Both the position numbers and the translations under genes were made by a program. 64,000 nucleotides of DNA from NCBI RefSeq assembly GCF_007018905.1, contig NZ_CP041402.1, forward strand, positions 4,762,001-4,826,000, read 5' to 3'. This document shows, one piece after another, positions 53,788 to 62,756 of the stretch. A model generated the notes under the pieces. The model was not told the origin of the DNA and did no database searches. It was given only the letters and a program-made list of their open reading frames with translations. The stretch comes from Tardiphaga sp. vice304. Its GTDB lineage: Bacteria > Pseudomonadota > Alphaproteobacteria > Rhizobiales > Xanthobacteraceae. The stretch's first letter is position 1. Every line of letters begins with the position of its first letter.

Positions 53788-53937
53788 GGAGGTGACGCCT
53801 CGAGCAACTGGTTACGCGGCCGGCTTGAAAAAAAACGCCGGTATATGATGAACAAATCATTACGCGACCGCAGGCGAGAGTCCAGCGAGTCAAATTTAAA
53901 GAAGTATTTATGGTTTCCAAGGAAGCGACGCTGTCCC
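53788..53937. promoter_or_regulatory. Promoter region of the RcdA-like gene with cell-cycle motifs
   Basis: Two GAGTC sites (GANTC, the CcrM methylation motif) lie nine bases apart at 53878-53882 and 53887-53891. TTAAAGAAGTATTTA at 53896-53910 matches the CtrA full site TTAA-N7-TTAA except one base. These are near-consensus visual matches, not scored predictions. They fit the known cell-cycle control of rcdA in Caulobacter. Confidence 0.5.
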
Positions 53938-53965
53938 AAAAAAAGAGCCGCCGTTTCCGGCGGCT
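53938..53965 (-). terminator. Rho-independent terminator on the minus strand
   Basis: AGCCGCCG-GAAA-CGGCGGCT, an 8-bp perfect stem, is followed on the minus strand by C and seven T. It terminates a transcript coming from the right, 280 bases beyond the DUF1192 stop. On the plus strand the tail is only TT. Confidence 0.85.
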
Positions 53966-54244
53966 TTGAAGTTGATAACAGGGAGGCGTCAAACAGAGTG
54001 GACAGGAGCCACTCGGTGTCCAAACAGGACAATTTGATTCATATGCGAGAAAGCTTAATTGCGCGTAAATCTCGTAGATTACCGCAAGGATGAGATCGCG
54101 CGTCCGGCACGCGATGTATCAAAACGGGACATAGCACCACTTCCCGGGCCATGTTGATAACTCCCGTTTTCGGGACGCGCTGCGGCCCCTTATTTCGCAT
54201 TGCGCCCGGCGACCGGCAGACGCCGGATCTCAGCCCTTCACGAC
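53966..54244. other. Gene-free interval with candidate small RNA (minus strand)
   Basis: About 280 bases without a supported protein gene between the DUF1192 stop and a strong minus-strand terminator. A second CtrA-like box (54055-54069, TTTA-N7-TTAA on the minus strand) and an imperfect palindrome GTAAATCTCGTAGATTAC (54065-54082) lie about 110 bases before the terminator. A minus-strand RNA starting near 54040 would contain CACCGAGTGGCTCCTGTCC and CGCCTCCCTG (a CCUCC-type anti-Shine-Dalgarno) before the terminator stem. Alternatively this is only the DUF1192 3' UTR. Confidence 0.4.
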
Positions 54245-54436
54245 TCAGCTCTTGAAGAACCGGTCCGCGGCATCCCGGGTGGCCCGCTTGAGCTGCATGC
54301 TGGACTGCAGGCGCTGGATCTCGGATTGCAGCAGCGCGATGCGCTCGGCGAGTTCCTCGACCGACAGCAATGTCAGATCCTGGCCGATCTCGTGGCTAAT
54401 CTTCTTCTTTGGCTTGTCGTCGTCGTCGATCGCCAT
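54245..54436 (-). CDS. DUF1192 protein
   Basis: A 63-aa protein: MAIDDDDKPKKKISHEIGQD, LTLLSVEELAERIALLQSEI QRLQSSMQLKRATRDAADRF FKS. The conserved D-L-x-x-L-S-V-x-E-L-x-x-R-I core and short coiled coil define DUF1192, a small Rhizobiales family without known function, often beside DUF1465. The frame to 54475 has an unconserved leader. It is divergent from the quinone oxidoreductase gene. Confidence 0.88.
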   Translation of the reverse strand: MAIDDDDKPKKKISHEIGQDLTLLSVEELAERIALLQSEIQRLQSSMQLKRATRDAADRFFKS

Positions 54437-54527
54437 GCTTGCCTCGCTTCGATACCGGATGGTTGCCAGCCTCACGATGGCTGGCTAATCAGGTCCCAGC
54501 CGATTGACAACTCGCCAAGGACAAATC

Positions 54528-55526
54528 ATGGAACAGCTGCCCGCGCAAATGACCGTTATCGGCATCAGTACCCCCGGTGGACCAGAGGTTCTGATCCCGG
54601 AAACCCGGGCGCTGCCGAAGCCCGGCCCCGGCGAGATCCTCGTCAAGGTCGCCGCCGCCGGCGTCAACCGGCCGGATATTTCGCAGCGCTCCGGCGCCTA
54701 TCCGCCGCCGCCCGGCGCCTCCGACCTGCCCGGCCTGGAAATCGCAGGCGTTGTGGTCGCGCTCGGCGAAGGCGCCAGCAAGCACAAGCTCGGCGACAAG
54801 GTAATGTCGCTGGTCGCCGGCGGCGGCTATGCCCAATATTGCATCGCGCCGGACGCCCAGGCGATGACGGTGCCGGATGGCTTCTCGATGATGGAAGCCG
54901 GCGCCACCGCCGAGACGCTGATGACGGTGTGGCACAACGTGTTCGAGCGCGGCGCGCTGCAGCCCGGCGAGACGCTGCTGATCCATGGCGGCTCCTCCGG
55001 CATCGGCACCATGGCGATCCAGCTCGCCAAGGCGCTGGGCTCCAAGGTGATCGTCACCGTGGGCTCGCAGGCCAAGGCGGACGCCTGCCTCAAGCTCGGC
55101 GCCGACCACGCCATCAACTACAAGGAAGAAGACTTCGTCGCCCGCGTGAAAGAGATCACCGGCGGCAACGGTGTCGAACTGATACTCGACATGGTCGGTG
55201 GCGATTACGTCGACAAGAATCTCGATTGCGCGCAGATCGACGGCCGCATTGTGCAGATCGCGGTGCTGAACGGCCCGAAGGCGACCATCAACGCTGCCAA
55301 AATCATGGTGAAGCGGCTGCACTACACCGGCTCGACGCTGCGGCCGCGCTCGCCGGCCGACAAGGCGGCGATGGTCGGCGCCATCGAAGCCAAAGTGCTG
55401 CCGCTGCTGCAGGCCGGCCGCGTCAAGCCCGTGATGGATTCCAGCTTTCCGCTCGAAAAGGCCGCAGACGCCCATCGCCGGATGGAAACCAGTGAACATA
55501 TTGGCAAAATTGTGTTGGTCGTTTAG
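54528..55526 (+). CDS. NAD(P)H quinone oxidoreductase (MDR, PIG3-like)
   Basis: A 332-aa zinc-free medium-chain reductase. Catalytic-domain marks: PGPGEILVKVAAAGVNRPDI SQRSGAYPPPPGASDLPGLE; cofactor loop LLIHGGSSGIGTMAIQLAKA; DMVGGDYVDKNLDCAQIDGR; C-terminal RSPADKAAMVGAIEAKVLPL. The conserved N-R-x-D and the GGSSGIG loop place it with PIG3/QorA-type enzymes using NADPH. Start at 54528 is preceded by CCAAGGA. Substrate quinone not deducible. Confidence 0.93.
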   Translation: MEQLPAQMTVIGISTPGGPEVLIPETRALPKPGPGEILVKVAAAGVNRPDISQRSGAYPPPPGASDLPGLEIAGVVVALGEGASKHKLGDKVMSLVAGGGYAQYCIAPDAQAMTVPDGFSMMEAGATAETLMTVWHNVFERGALQPGETLLIHGGSSGIGTMAIQLAKALGSKVIVTVGSQAKADACLKLGADHAINYKEEDFVARVKEITGGNGVELILDMVGGDYVDKNLDCAQIDGRIVQIAVLNGPKATINAAKIMVKRLHYTGSTLRPRSPADKAAMVGAIEAKVLPLLQAGRVKPVMDSSFPLEKAADAHRRMETSEHIGKIVLVV

Positions 55527-55651
55527 CGCGGGAAGACGGCCGGAAAGTCTTTGAAAGCGCTGGCTTTCATGTCATTTATCGCTCACGAATTCTGGGGTTT
55601 GCCGGGACGGCTTCATGAAGGTCGGCCCGGCTGTTCAGCGACAGCGGAGTA

Positions 55652-58534
55652 ATGACATTGCGTTTGATCAGGTGGCTTGCGCCGCTCGCGCTCGGCCTCA
55701 TGATTATCGTTGCCTCCTCGCAGGCACATGCCATTGACGCCGTCAGCGTCCGCTCTGACGCGCCTGCGATCGACCTCACCGCGATCCTCGAATACCAGCA
55801 GAACGAGACCGACCGTATCCAGGTCTCCACGGCGCCGGGCACGGACGGTATCGTCCGCCGCATCGAGGTGCGCGCCCGCGAGGCCGGCCAGAACTGGGTG
55901 GTGTTCGCGCTCGCCAACAATACCGACGATCAGCTCGACCGCCTGATCGTGGCGCCGCATTACCGCATCGTGTCATCAGGCCTGCTGTGGCCCGATCTCG
56001 GCATGTCGCGCATCGCCACCATCACGCCCTCCACCGGCGACCGCCCGGAGCGACAGGACTCGGCCACCGCCGACATCTTCCGCGTCACGCTGGATCCGGG
56101 CGCGGTCATCACCTTCGTTGCCGAGTTGCGCACCAACAAGCTTCCGCAGCTCTATCTGTGGGAGCCGGAAGCCTACAAGGACAAGGTCAACTCGTTCACG
56201 CTGTACCAGGGCATCGTGATCGGCATATCCGGCCTGCTGGCGCTGGTGCTGACCATCCTGTTCGTGGTCAAGGGCAGCATCATGTTCCCCGCGGCTGCCG
56301 CCCTGGCCTGGGCCGTGCTGGTCTATATCGGCGTCGACTTCGGCTTCTGGGGCAAGGTGCTCGACATGTCGCAGGGCGCCGAGCGGATCTGGCGCGCCTC
56401 CGGCGAAGCGATGCTGGCCGCAACGCTGCTGGTGTTCCTGTTCGCCTATCTCAATCTCAACCGATGGCATGTGCGCTATTCGCACATCACGCTGGCTTGG
56501 CTGCTGTTTCTGGGATCGCTGGTGGCGCTGGCGCTGTTCGATCCCGCGGTGGCGTCCGGCATCGCGCGTATCTCGCTGGTGCTGATTGCCTTCGCCGGCT
56601 TCGGACTGATCGTCTATCTGTCGACCCACGGCTTCGACCGCGCTGTGCTGCTGATCCCGACCTGGTTCCTGCTGGTGGTCTGGGTGGTCGCCGCCGGCAT
56701 GACGGTCGGCGGCTCGGTTACCAACGACATTGTCGGCCCGGCGCTGCTCGGCGGCCTGGTGCTGATCGTGATGCTGATCGGCTTCACGGTGATGCAGCAC
56801 GCTTTTGCCGGCGGCGGCGCCACCAATGGCATCGTCTCCGACGTCGAGCGCCGCGCGCTGGCGCTGACCGGCTCCGGCGACCTGATCTGGGACTGGGACG
56901 TCTCCGCCGACAAGGTGTTCACCTCGCCCGAGACGGAAGCCCTGCTCGGCCTCAAGCGCGGCGCGCTGGAAGGCCCGGCCGCCGGCTGGCTCGAAGTGCT
57001 GCACCCGCTCGACCAGGACCGCTTTCGCGCAGCCCTCGACAGCGTGCTCGACCAGCGCCGCGGCCGTCTCGTGCAGGACTTCCGGCTGCGCACGCCGGAC
57101 GGCCATTTCATGTGGTTCGCGCTGAAGGCGCGGCCGGTGGTCGGCTCCGACGGCGAAGTGTCGCGCGTGGTCGGGACATTGACCGACGTCACCGAGACCA
57201 AGAACGCCGAAGAGCGCATGCTGCATGACTCGGTGCATGACAACCTGACCGGCCTGCCCAACCGCAAACTGTTCATCGACCGGCTCGGCGCCGTCGCCAA
57301 TCTGGCCAAGACGATGCCGACCCTGCGGCCGACCGTGATGGTGATCGACCTCGACCGTTTCAAGCAGGTCAATGATTCCGTCGGCATCGCCGTCGGCGAT
57401 TCGATCCTGCTGACGCTGGCGCGGCGCCTGACCCGGATCCTGAAGCCGCAGGACACGCTGGCCCGTCTCGCCGGCGACCAGTTCGGCCTGATGCTGATGT
57501 CGGAAACCGACTCGGTCAAAATCACCGCCTTTGCCGAGACCATTCGCAAGACCATCCGTGCGCCGATCGCGTTCAACGACCGCGAGATCTTCCTGACCGC
57601 CTCGATCGGCCTGGCACTATCCGATCCGACCACGCCGTTGTCCGACGAGATCATCAAGGACGCCGAGCTGGCGATGTACCATTCGAAGCGGATCGGCGGC
57701 GACCGCATCGACGTCTACAAGCCGGCGATGCGGGCCCGCAAGACCGACCGCCTGACGCTGGAATCCGAACTGCGCCGCGCCATCGAGCGGCAGGAAATCA
57801 CCATCCTGTACCAGCCGATCGTGCGGCTGGAAGATCGTTCGATCGCCGGCTTCGAGGCGCTGGCGCGCTGGGATCATCCAAAACTTGGCCGGATGTCGCC
57901 GGTGGAATTCATCGCCATTGCCGAGGAGATCGGACTGATCATCGATCTCGGCATGTTCGTGATGGACCAGACCGCCAAGCAGCTGGCGATCTGGCAGCGC
58001 GCGATGCGCGCCCGCGAACCGATCTTCGCCAGCGTCAACGTCTCCTCGCGGCAGTTGCTGCGCCATGACCTGCTGCACGACATCCGTACCGTGCTGTCGC
58101 GCTCCTCGGTCGCCCGCGGCTCGTTGAAGCTGGAGCTGACGGAATCGCTGGTGATGGAAAATCCGGAACACGCCGCCCAGATGCTGCACCGCATCCGCGA
58201 ACTCGGCACCGGCCTGTCGCTGGACGATTTCGGTACCGGCCATTCGTCGCTGGCCTATCTGCAGCGCTTCCCGTTCGACACGCTGAAGATCGACCAGTCC
58301 TTCGTCCGCACCACCAGCCGCGGCACCCGCCCGGTGATCCTGAAGTCGATCATCGCGATGGCCCACGATCTCGGCATGGACGTCGTGGCCGAAGGCGTCG
58401 AGACGGATTCAGATGCGGTCGAGCTGTATCAGCTGGGCTGCGAATACGCCCAGGGCTTCGCCTTCGGCGAGCCGATGGACGCCGACGCCGCAATGCGATT
58501 GCTGACCGAAGAACGGTTAGAGGCGGCGAACTAA
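55652..58534 (+). CDS. Membrane PAS-GGDEF-EAL protein, probable c-di-GMP phosphodiesterase
   Basis: A 960-aa protein. Signal peptide (LAPLALGLMIIVASSQAHA), an extracytoplasmic domain to about residue 170, then about seven spans to 390 (GIVIGISGLLALVLTILFVV onward), a PAS domain at about 400-520 (ALTGSGDLIWDWDVSADKVF), GGDEF at 530-690 and EAL at 700-950. The GGDEF active loop is degenerate (LARLAGDQFGLML), so cyclase activity should be lost. EAL is complete: GFEALARWDHP, VNVSSRQLL, LELTESLVMENPEHA, LDDFGTGHSSLAYLQRFPFD, VVAEGVET. Net activity is probably c-di-GMP hydrolysis. ATG 55652 has a GGAG upstream. Confidence 0.93.
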   Translation: MTLRLIRWLAPLALGLMIIVASSQAHAIDAVSVRSDAPAIDLTAILEYQQNETDRIQVSTAPGTDGIVRRIEVRAREAGQNWVVFALANNTDDQLDRLIVAPHYRIVSSGLLWPDLGMSRIATITPSTGDRPERQDSATADIFRVTLDPGAVITFVAELRTNKLPQLYLWEPEAYKDKVNSFTLYQGIVIGISGLLALVLTILFVVKGSIMFPAAAALAWAVLVYIGVDFGFWGKVLDMSQGAERIWRASGEAMLAATLLVFLFAYLNLNRWHVRYSHITLAWLLFLGSLVALALFDPAVASGIARISLVLIAFAGFGLIVYLSTHGFDRAVLLIPTWFLLVVWVVAAGMTVGGSVTNDIVGPALLGGLVLIVMLIGFTVMQHAFAGGGATNGIVSDVERRALALTGSGDLIWDWDVSADKVFTSPETEALLGLKRGALEGPAAGWLEVLHPLDQDRFRAALDSVLDQRRGRLVQDFRLRTPDGHFMWFALKARPVVGSDGEVSRVVGTLTDVTETKNAEERMLHDSVHDNLTGLPNRKLFIDRLGAVANLAKTMPTLRPTVMVIDLDRFKQVNDSVGIAVGDSILLTLARRLTRILKPQDTLARLAGDQFGLMLMSETDSVKITAFAETIRKTIRAPIAFNDREIFLTASIGLALSDPTTPLSDEIIKDAELAMYHSKRIGGDRIDVYKPAMRARKTDRLTLESELRRAIERQEITILYQPIVRLEDRSIAGFEALARWDHPKLGRMSPVEFIAIAEEIGLIIDLGMFVMDQTAKQLAIWQRAMRAREPIFASVNVSSRQLLRHDLLHDIRTVLSRSSVARGSLKLELTESLVMENPEHAAQMLHRIRELGTGLSLDDFGTGHSSLAYLQRFPFDTLKIDQSFVRTTSRGTRPVILKSIIAMAHDLGMDVVAEGVETDSDAVELYQLGCEYAQGFAFGEPMDADAAMRLLTEERLEAAN

Positions 58535-58548
58535 GTCAACCGTCTGGT

Positions 58549-59193
58549 CTAGGCGTGGCCGGCTTCGTTCGACAGCATGCCGGGCTCGATGCCGATCTTG
58601 GTCAGCGCGCGCTGGTATTTCGCCTCGATGTCGCCACCGAACACCAGATCGTCGTCGGCGGCGCAGTGCAGCCAGCCATTGTGCTGGATTTCGGTCTCGA
58701 GCTGGCCCGGCGCCCAGCCGGCATAGCCCAGCGCCAGGATCGCATGCTTCGGCCCGCCGCCCTGGGCGATGGCGCGCAGGATATCGACGGTGGCGGTCAG
58801 GCAGATGCCGTCATCGATCGGCAGCGTGGCGTCCTGGATGAAGAAGTCGCTGGAATGCAGCACGAAGCCGCGCCCGGTTTCGACCGGGCCGCCCTTGAGG
58901 ACCTTCATGCTTTCGGCGCTTTCCGGGAGCTTGATGCCATCCGCTTTATCGATGATATCAAGCTGCGCCAGCAGTTCAGGAAAATCGATGCTGCCGGCGC
59001 GGCGGTTGACGATAATGCCCATGGCGCCTTCGGAGGAGTGCGCGCAGACGTAGATCACCGACCGGGCGAAGCGTTCGTCCTCCATTACCGGCATCGCGAT
59101 CAGCAACTGACCGTCGAGATAGCTGCCGGCGCTGGAAGAAGCAGCCCGGGCCCGGCTCTTGCGGGGTCGCTTGCGGGTCGGTTCCATCGGCAA
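58549..59193 (-). CDS. YqgE/AlgH family protein
   Basis: A 214-aa DUF179 protein. A basic leader ([20 protein letters not shown]) precedes the domain: [60 protein letters not shown] and [26 protein letters not shown]. All family signatures are present. Function remains loosely defined (AlgH affects alginate and other traits in Pseudomonas). Convergent with the EAL gene and divergent from the DsbD-N-like gene. Confidence 0.93.
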   Translation of the reverse strand: MPMEPTRKRPRKSRARAASSSAGSYLDGQLLIAMPVMEDERFARSVIYVCAHSSEGAMGIIVNRRAGSIDFPELLAQLDIIDKADGIKLPESAESMKVLKGGPVETGRGFVLHSSDFFIQDATLPIDDGICLTATVDILRAIAQGGGPKHAILALGYAGWAPGQLETEIQHNGWLHCAADDDLVFGGDIEAKYQRALTKIGIEPGMLSNEAGHA

Positions 59194-59320
59194 GGCCCTC
59201 TCTCGTTGTGTCCATCCTGATATTGGGTCGCTCGTCTGTCAATCAACCTTCCGCGATGCACCAACCGCATCACAAGCAGTTCAATGGCCTAGGACCCGCG
59301 TGGTCCTGTAAGGACGTCCG

Positions 59321-60139
59321 ATGAATGCCTCTTTAGCGCTGCGGTTCGCCGCCGTCTGTGCCGCATGGCTCGCTGCCGCTCCTGCGATTGCGCAGGATGC
59401 CTCGCCATGGCAGGTCGACCGCCATTCCCAGCTCCGCCTGCTGGCAGGCTCACGCAGCGGGCCAGTCATGCTAGGCGGCATCGCCATCCACCTCGCGCCG
59501 GGCTGGCATACCTATTGGCGCAGCCCCGGCGATTCCGGCGTGCCACCGCGGTTCGATTTCTCCAAATCCGACAATGTCGACTCCGTCACCATCCTGTGGC
59601 CAGCCCCGACCAAGTTCGAGGACGGCGCCGGTGGCCAGTCGCTGGGCTATGTCGCCAAAGTGGTGCTGCCGCTGCGCGTGGTCGCGAGGGACGCCGGCAA
59701 ACCGGTGACGCTGCGCGCCGCGATCAGCTATGCGGTGTGCGAAAAGCTCTGCGTCCCGATCGAGGCGGTGGCCGAGCTGGCCTTCACCAGCATCGCCTCG
59801 ACCGAGGACAGCGCGCTCACGGCGGCGCTCGACACCGTCCCGAAGCCGGCCACGCTCGGCGACGCCAATCCGCTGACCGTGCGCGACGTCAGACGCGACG
59901 GCAACCGGGTGCTGGTCGATGTGACCGCGGACGGCGAGGCGGACCTGTTCGTCGAGGGCCCGACGCCGGAATGGGCGCTGCCGGTGCCGAAACGGCTCAA
60001 GGAAGGCCCGCCCGGGGTGAAGCGCTTCGCGTTCGATCTGGAGGGCATACCATCCGGCGCCAGCGCCGACGGCGCGGCGCTGAAACTGACGCTGGTGGGC
60101 GCGGACAAGGCGTATGAGTTCAATGTGAATTTGAACTGA
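59321..60139 (+). CDS. DsbD N-terminal-domain-like periplasmic protein
   Basis: A 272-aa exported protein with a signal peptide (ALRFAAVCAAWLAAAPAIAQ). The body matches the disulfide-corrector/DsbD-alpha domain: GPVMLGGIAIHLAPGWHTYW RSPGDSGVPPRFDFSKSDNV, YVAKVVLPLRVVARDAGKPV and the Cys pair in AISYAVCEKLCVPIEAVAEL. It lacks the transmembrane and thioredoxin domains of full DsbD. It may relay reductant to periplasmic targets such as cytochrome c maturation; inference. Confidence 0.88.
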   Translation: MNASLALRFAAVCAAWLAAAPAIAQDASPWQVDRHSQLRLLAGSRSGPVMLGGIAIHLAPGWHTYWRSPGDSGVPPRFDFSKSDNVDSVTILWPAPTKFEDGAGGQSLGYVAKVVLPLRVVARDAGKPVTLRAAISYAVCEKLCVPIEAVAELAFTSIASTEDSALTAALDTVPKPATLGDANPLTVRDVRRDGNRVLVDVTADGEADLFVEGPTPEWALPVPKRLKEGPPGVKRFAFDLEGIPSGASADGAALKLTLVGADKAYEFNVNLN

Positions 60140-60148
60140 GCCTGGTCG

Positions 60149-60289
60149 TCATTCCGGGGCGCGAGCGCGTCAGCAGCGAGCGAACCCGGAATCCCGTCAT
60201 GAGACGCGCTGCCATGAAACGATGAACATCTCGGGATTCCGGGTCTCCGTCAGCCGGCTTCGCCGTCTGCCGCATCCCGGAATGACAGT
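60149..60289. repeat. Dispersed palindromic repeat (CATTCCGGGGCGCG type)
   Basis: GTCATTCCGGGGCGCGAGCG and GAACCCGGAATCCC at the left, TCTCGGGATTCCGGGTCTCC and CATCCCGGAATGACAG at the right: two nested pairs of inverted arms around ATGAAACGATGAAC. Related to 15679-15764. It fills the gap before the flippase gene. Confidence 0.8.
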
Positions 60290-60361
60290 GTGTGGCTTCA
60301 TCCAACCCGATATTAACCCCTGTTTGCTACCCAAAAGCATCGCCGCGCGGACGCGGCCAGG

Positions 60362-61741
60362 ATGTCTGCAGTGGCTGCCATGGATGTAAACGCCGCGCCT
60401 GCCTCAGGCCTCGTCGCCCGGCTGCGCGCCAGACTGGGCGGCGCCGGGGAAGCCGCGCTGACGCGGCGGCTGGCCGGCACCATTTTTGTCATTCGGGTGG
60501 TCTCGGCCGGGCTCGCCTATTTCTCGCAGATCCTGCTGGCGCGCTGGATGGGTGGTTCCGACTACGGCATCTACGTCTACGTCTGGACCTGGGTCCTGCT
60601 GCTCGGCTCGATGATGGATTTCGGCATCGCGGCGTCAGCGCAGAAGATCATCCCGGAATATCGCGCCAGCGGCGACCAGGCCCTGCTGCGCGGCTTCCTC
60701 TCCGGTAGCCGCTGGATGACCGGCGCAGTGTCGGCGATCGTCGCGCTCGGCCTCGCGGGTCTCGTGAAACTGCTGTCACCGTGGATCGCGGCCGATACCA
60801 TCGTGCCGTTGTATCTCGGCTGCCTGACGCTGCCGGCCTTCGTCGTCGCCAATACGCAGGACGGCATTGCGCGCTCGCACGACTGGATGACGCTCGGCCT
60901 GATGCCGCAGTTCATCGTGCGCCAGGCGCTGATCATCGGCTTCACCGCCGGCGCCTTCGCGCTCGGCTTCCAGCTCGGCGCGACCATCGCGATGCTGGCC
61001 AGCGTCGGCGCGGTGTGGCTGGCGATGATCGGGCAGATGATCGTGCTGAACCGCCGGCTCACGGCGCATATCGCGCCCGGCCCGAAAGCCTATGATTACC
61101 GCGGCTGGCTAAAGACCTCGCTGCCGATCCTGCTGGTCGAGAGCTTTTATCTATTGTTGTCTTACACCGACGTGCTGGTGCTGCAGCAGTACCGTTCTTC
61201 CGAAGAAGTCGGCGTGTATTTTGCGGTCGTGAAGACGCTGGCGCTGGTATCTTTCATTCACTACGCGATGTCGGCCACCACCGCGCACCGCTTCACCGAA
61301 TATCACCAGGCCGGCGACAAGGACCGGCTGGCGGCCTACGTGACGCATGCGATCAAGTGGACGTTCTGGCCGTCGCTGGCAGTGACCATCGTTCTCTTGG
61401 CACTGGGCAAGCCGCTGCTGTGGCTGTTCGGGCCGAGCTTCGTCGCAGGCTACGACATCATGTTCATCGCCGCGATCGGCCTCGTGGTGCGCTCGGCAAT
61501 CGGCCCGGTCGAGCGGCTGCTCAACATGCTCGGCCACCAGAACATCTGCGCACTGGCCTATGCGCTGGCCTTCGCCATGAACCTCGCTTTGTGCATCCTG
61601 ATGGTGCCGCGCTATGGCGGCCACGGCGCCGCGGCGGCGACGTCGATCGCGCTCACCTTCGAGACCGTGCTGCTGTTCTGGATCGTCCGCACGCGGCTCG
61701 GATTGCATGTGCTGGCGTTCGGGAAGCAAACCCAGCCGTAG
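60362..61741 (+). CDS. Polysaccharide flippase (Wzx/RfbX family)
   Basis: A 459-aa MOP-superfamily flippase with about 12-14 spans. N-terminal RRLAGTIFVIRVVSAGLAYF SQILLARWMGGSDYGIYVYV is the Polysacc_synt signature (LAR.LG..xYG). Further spans and the NRRLTAHIAPGPKAYDYRGW loop follow. Such proteins translocate lipid-linked oligosaccharides. The stop codon TAG forms the first bases of a palindromic repeat. No glycosyltransferases lie nearby, so the exported sugar is unknown. Confidence 0.9.
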   Translation: MSAVAAMDVNAAPASGLVARLRARLGGAGEAALTRRLAGTIFVIRVVSAGLAYFSQILLARWMGGSDYGIYVYVWTWVLLLGSMMDFGIAASAQKIIPEYRASGDQALLRGFLSGSRWMTGAVSAIVALGLAGLVKLLSPWIAADTIVPLYLGCLTLPAFVVANTQDGIARSHDWMTLGLMPQFIVRQALIIGFTAGAFALGFQLGATIAMLASVGAVWLAMIGQMIVLNRRLTAHIAPGPKAYDYRGWLKTSLPILLVESFYLLLSYTDVLVLQQYRSSEEVGVYFAVVKTLALVSFIHYAMSATTAHRFTEYHQAGDKDRLAAYVTHAIKWTFWPSLAVTIVLLALGKPLLWLFGPSFVAGYDIMFIAAIGLVVRSAIGPVERLLNMLGHQNICALAYALAFAMNLALCILMVPRYGGHGAAAATSIALTFETVLLFWIVRTRLGLHVLAFGKQTQP

Positions 61742-61824
61742 CCCGGATGGAGCGAAGCGCAATCCGCGTCCGGCTCGTCCGTCGAACCGGTTTCCCCGGA
61801 TTTCGCTGCGCTCCATCCGGGCTA
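61739..61824. repeat. Dispersed palindromic repeat supplying the flippase stop
   Basis: TAGCCCGGATGGAGCGAAGC GCAATCC at the left; GGATTTCGCTGCGCTCCATC CGGGCTA at the right. Its first three bases TAG are the flippase stop codon. Same family as 12148-12232. Confidence 0.85.
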
Positions 61825-61833
61825 CAGAGATTG

Positions 61834-62622
61834 CTACGCCGCGGTCCAGCCGCCGTCGATCGAGAGGTTCGTGCCGGTGATCTGCGCGGCGTCGTCGCCG
61901 CACAGGAACAGCGCTAACGCTGCGACCTGCTCCGACGTCACGAATTCCTTGGTCGGCTGCGCCTGCAGCAGCACGTCGTTGATGACCTGCTCCTTGGTGA
62001 GGTTGCGGGCCTTCATGGTGTCGGGGATCTGCTTCTCGACCAAAGGCGTCCAGACGTAGCCCGGCGAGATGCAATTGCAGGTGATCTTGAAGGTCGCGAG
62101 TTCCAGCGCGGCGGTCTTGGTCAGGCCGGCGATGCCGTGCTTTGCTGAGACATAGGCCGACTTGAACGGCGAGGCGACCAGTGAATGCGCGGAAGCCGTG
62201 TTGATGATGCGTCCCCAGCCGCGCTTCTTCATGCCGGGGATAGCGGCACGCATGCCGTGGAACGCCGAAGTCAGGTTGATCGCGATGATCGCGTCCCATT
62301 TCTCGATCGGGAAATCCTCGATCGGCGAAACGAACTGGATGCCGGCATTGTTGACCAGGATATCCACCGAGCTGAATTTGCTCTCGCCGAGCGCGACCAT
62401 CGCGGCGATTTCCGCGGGCTTCGTCATGTCGGCCGGCGAATGGATCGCCTTGACGCCGAAGTCTTTCTCGATCCAGGCGCGTTCCTTCTCGATCTCCTCC
62501 GGAGTGCCCATGCCGTTCAGCACGATATTGGCGCCGGCGCCGGCAAAGGCGCGCGCATAGGCCAGACCGATGCCGCTGGTCGAGCCGGTCACGACCGCGA
62601 CCTTGCCTGTGAGATTAGCCAT
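61834..62622 (-). CDS. bdhA: 3-hydroxybutyrate dehydrogenase
   Basis: A 262-aa SDR. Cofactor loop VVTGSTSGIGLAYARAFAGA, NNAGIQFVSPIEDFP, catalytic Ser in NTASAHSLVASPFKSAYVSA with Tyr-x3-Lys (YVSAKHG), and the 3HBDH-specific ITCNCISPGYVWTPLVEKQI and NLSIDGGWTAA. It oxidises 3-hydroxybutyrate to acetoacetate with NAD, needed when PHB is mobilised. ATG at 62622 with CAGGAGC upstream; the frame to 62688 is unconserved. Confidence 0.95.
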   Translation of the reverse strand: MANLTGKVAVVTGSTSGIGLAYARAFAGAGANIVLNGMGTPEEIEKERAWIEKDFGVKAIHSPADMTKPAEIAAMVALGESKFSSVDILVNNAGIQFVSPIEDFPIEKWDAIIAINLTSAFHGMRAAIPGMKKRGWGRIINTASAHSLVASPFKSAYVSAKHGIAGLTKTAALELATFKITCNCISPGYVWTPLVEKQIPDTMKARNLTKEQVINDVLLQAQPTKEFVTSEQVAALALFLCGDDAAQITGTNLSIDGGWTAA

Positions 62623-62756
62623 GGGGATGCTCCTGCGACGTGGGACGCCTGCAGGAAATGGCCGCGCACCCGGCATTCCCTGAGGCAATGAAGAGAACCG
62701 CAGCGTGGCGTCCCCGGATCACCCCGTCAACGCCGCCGCTGCAAAGCAGCAGGCGT

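Noticed and set aside
55976..57238. 420-codon minus-strand open frame
   Set aside because: Antisense shadow of the PAS-GGDEF-EAL gene with low-complexity His/Gln/Asp/Arg composition.
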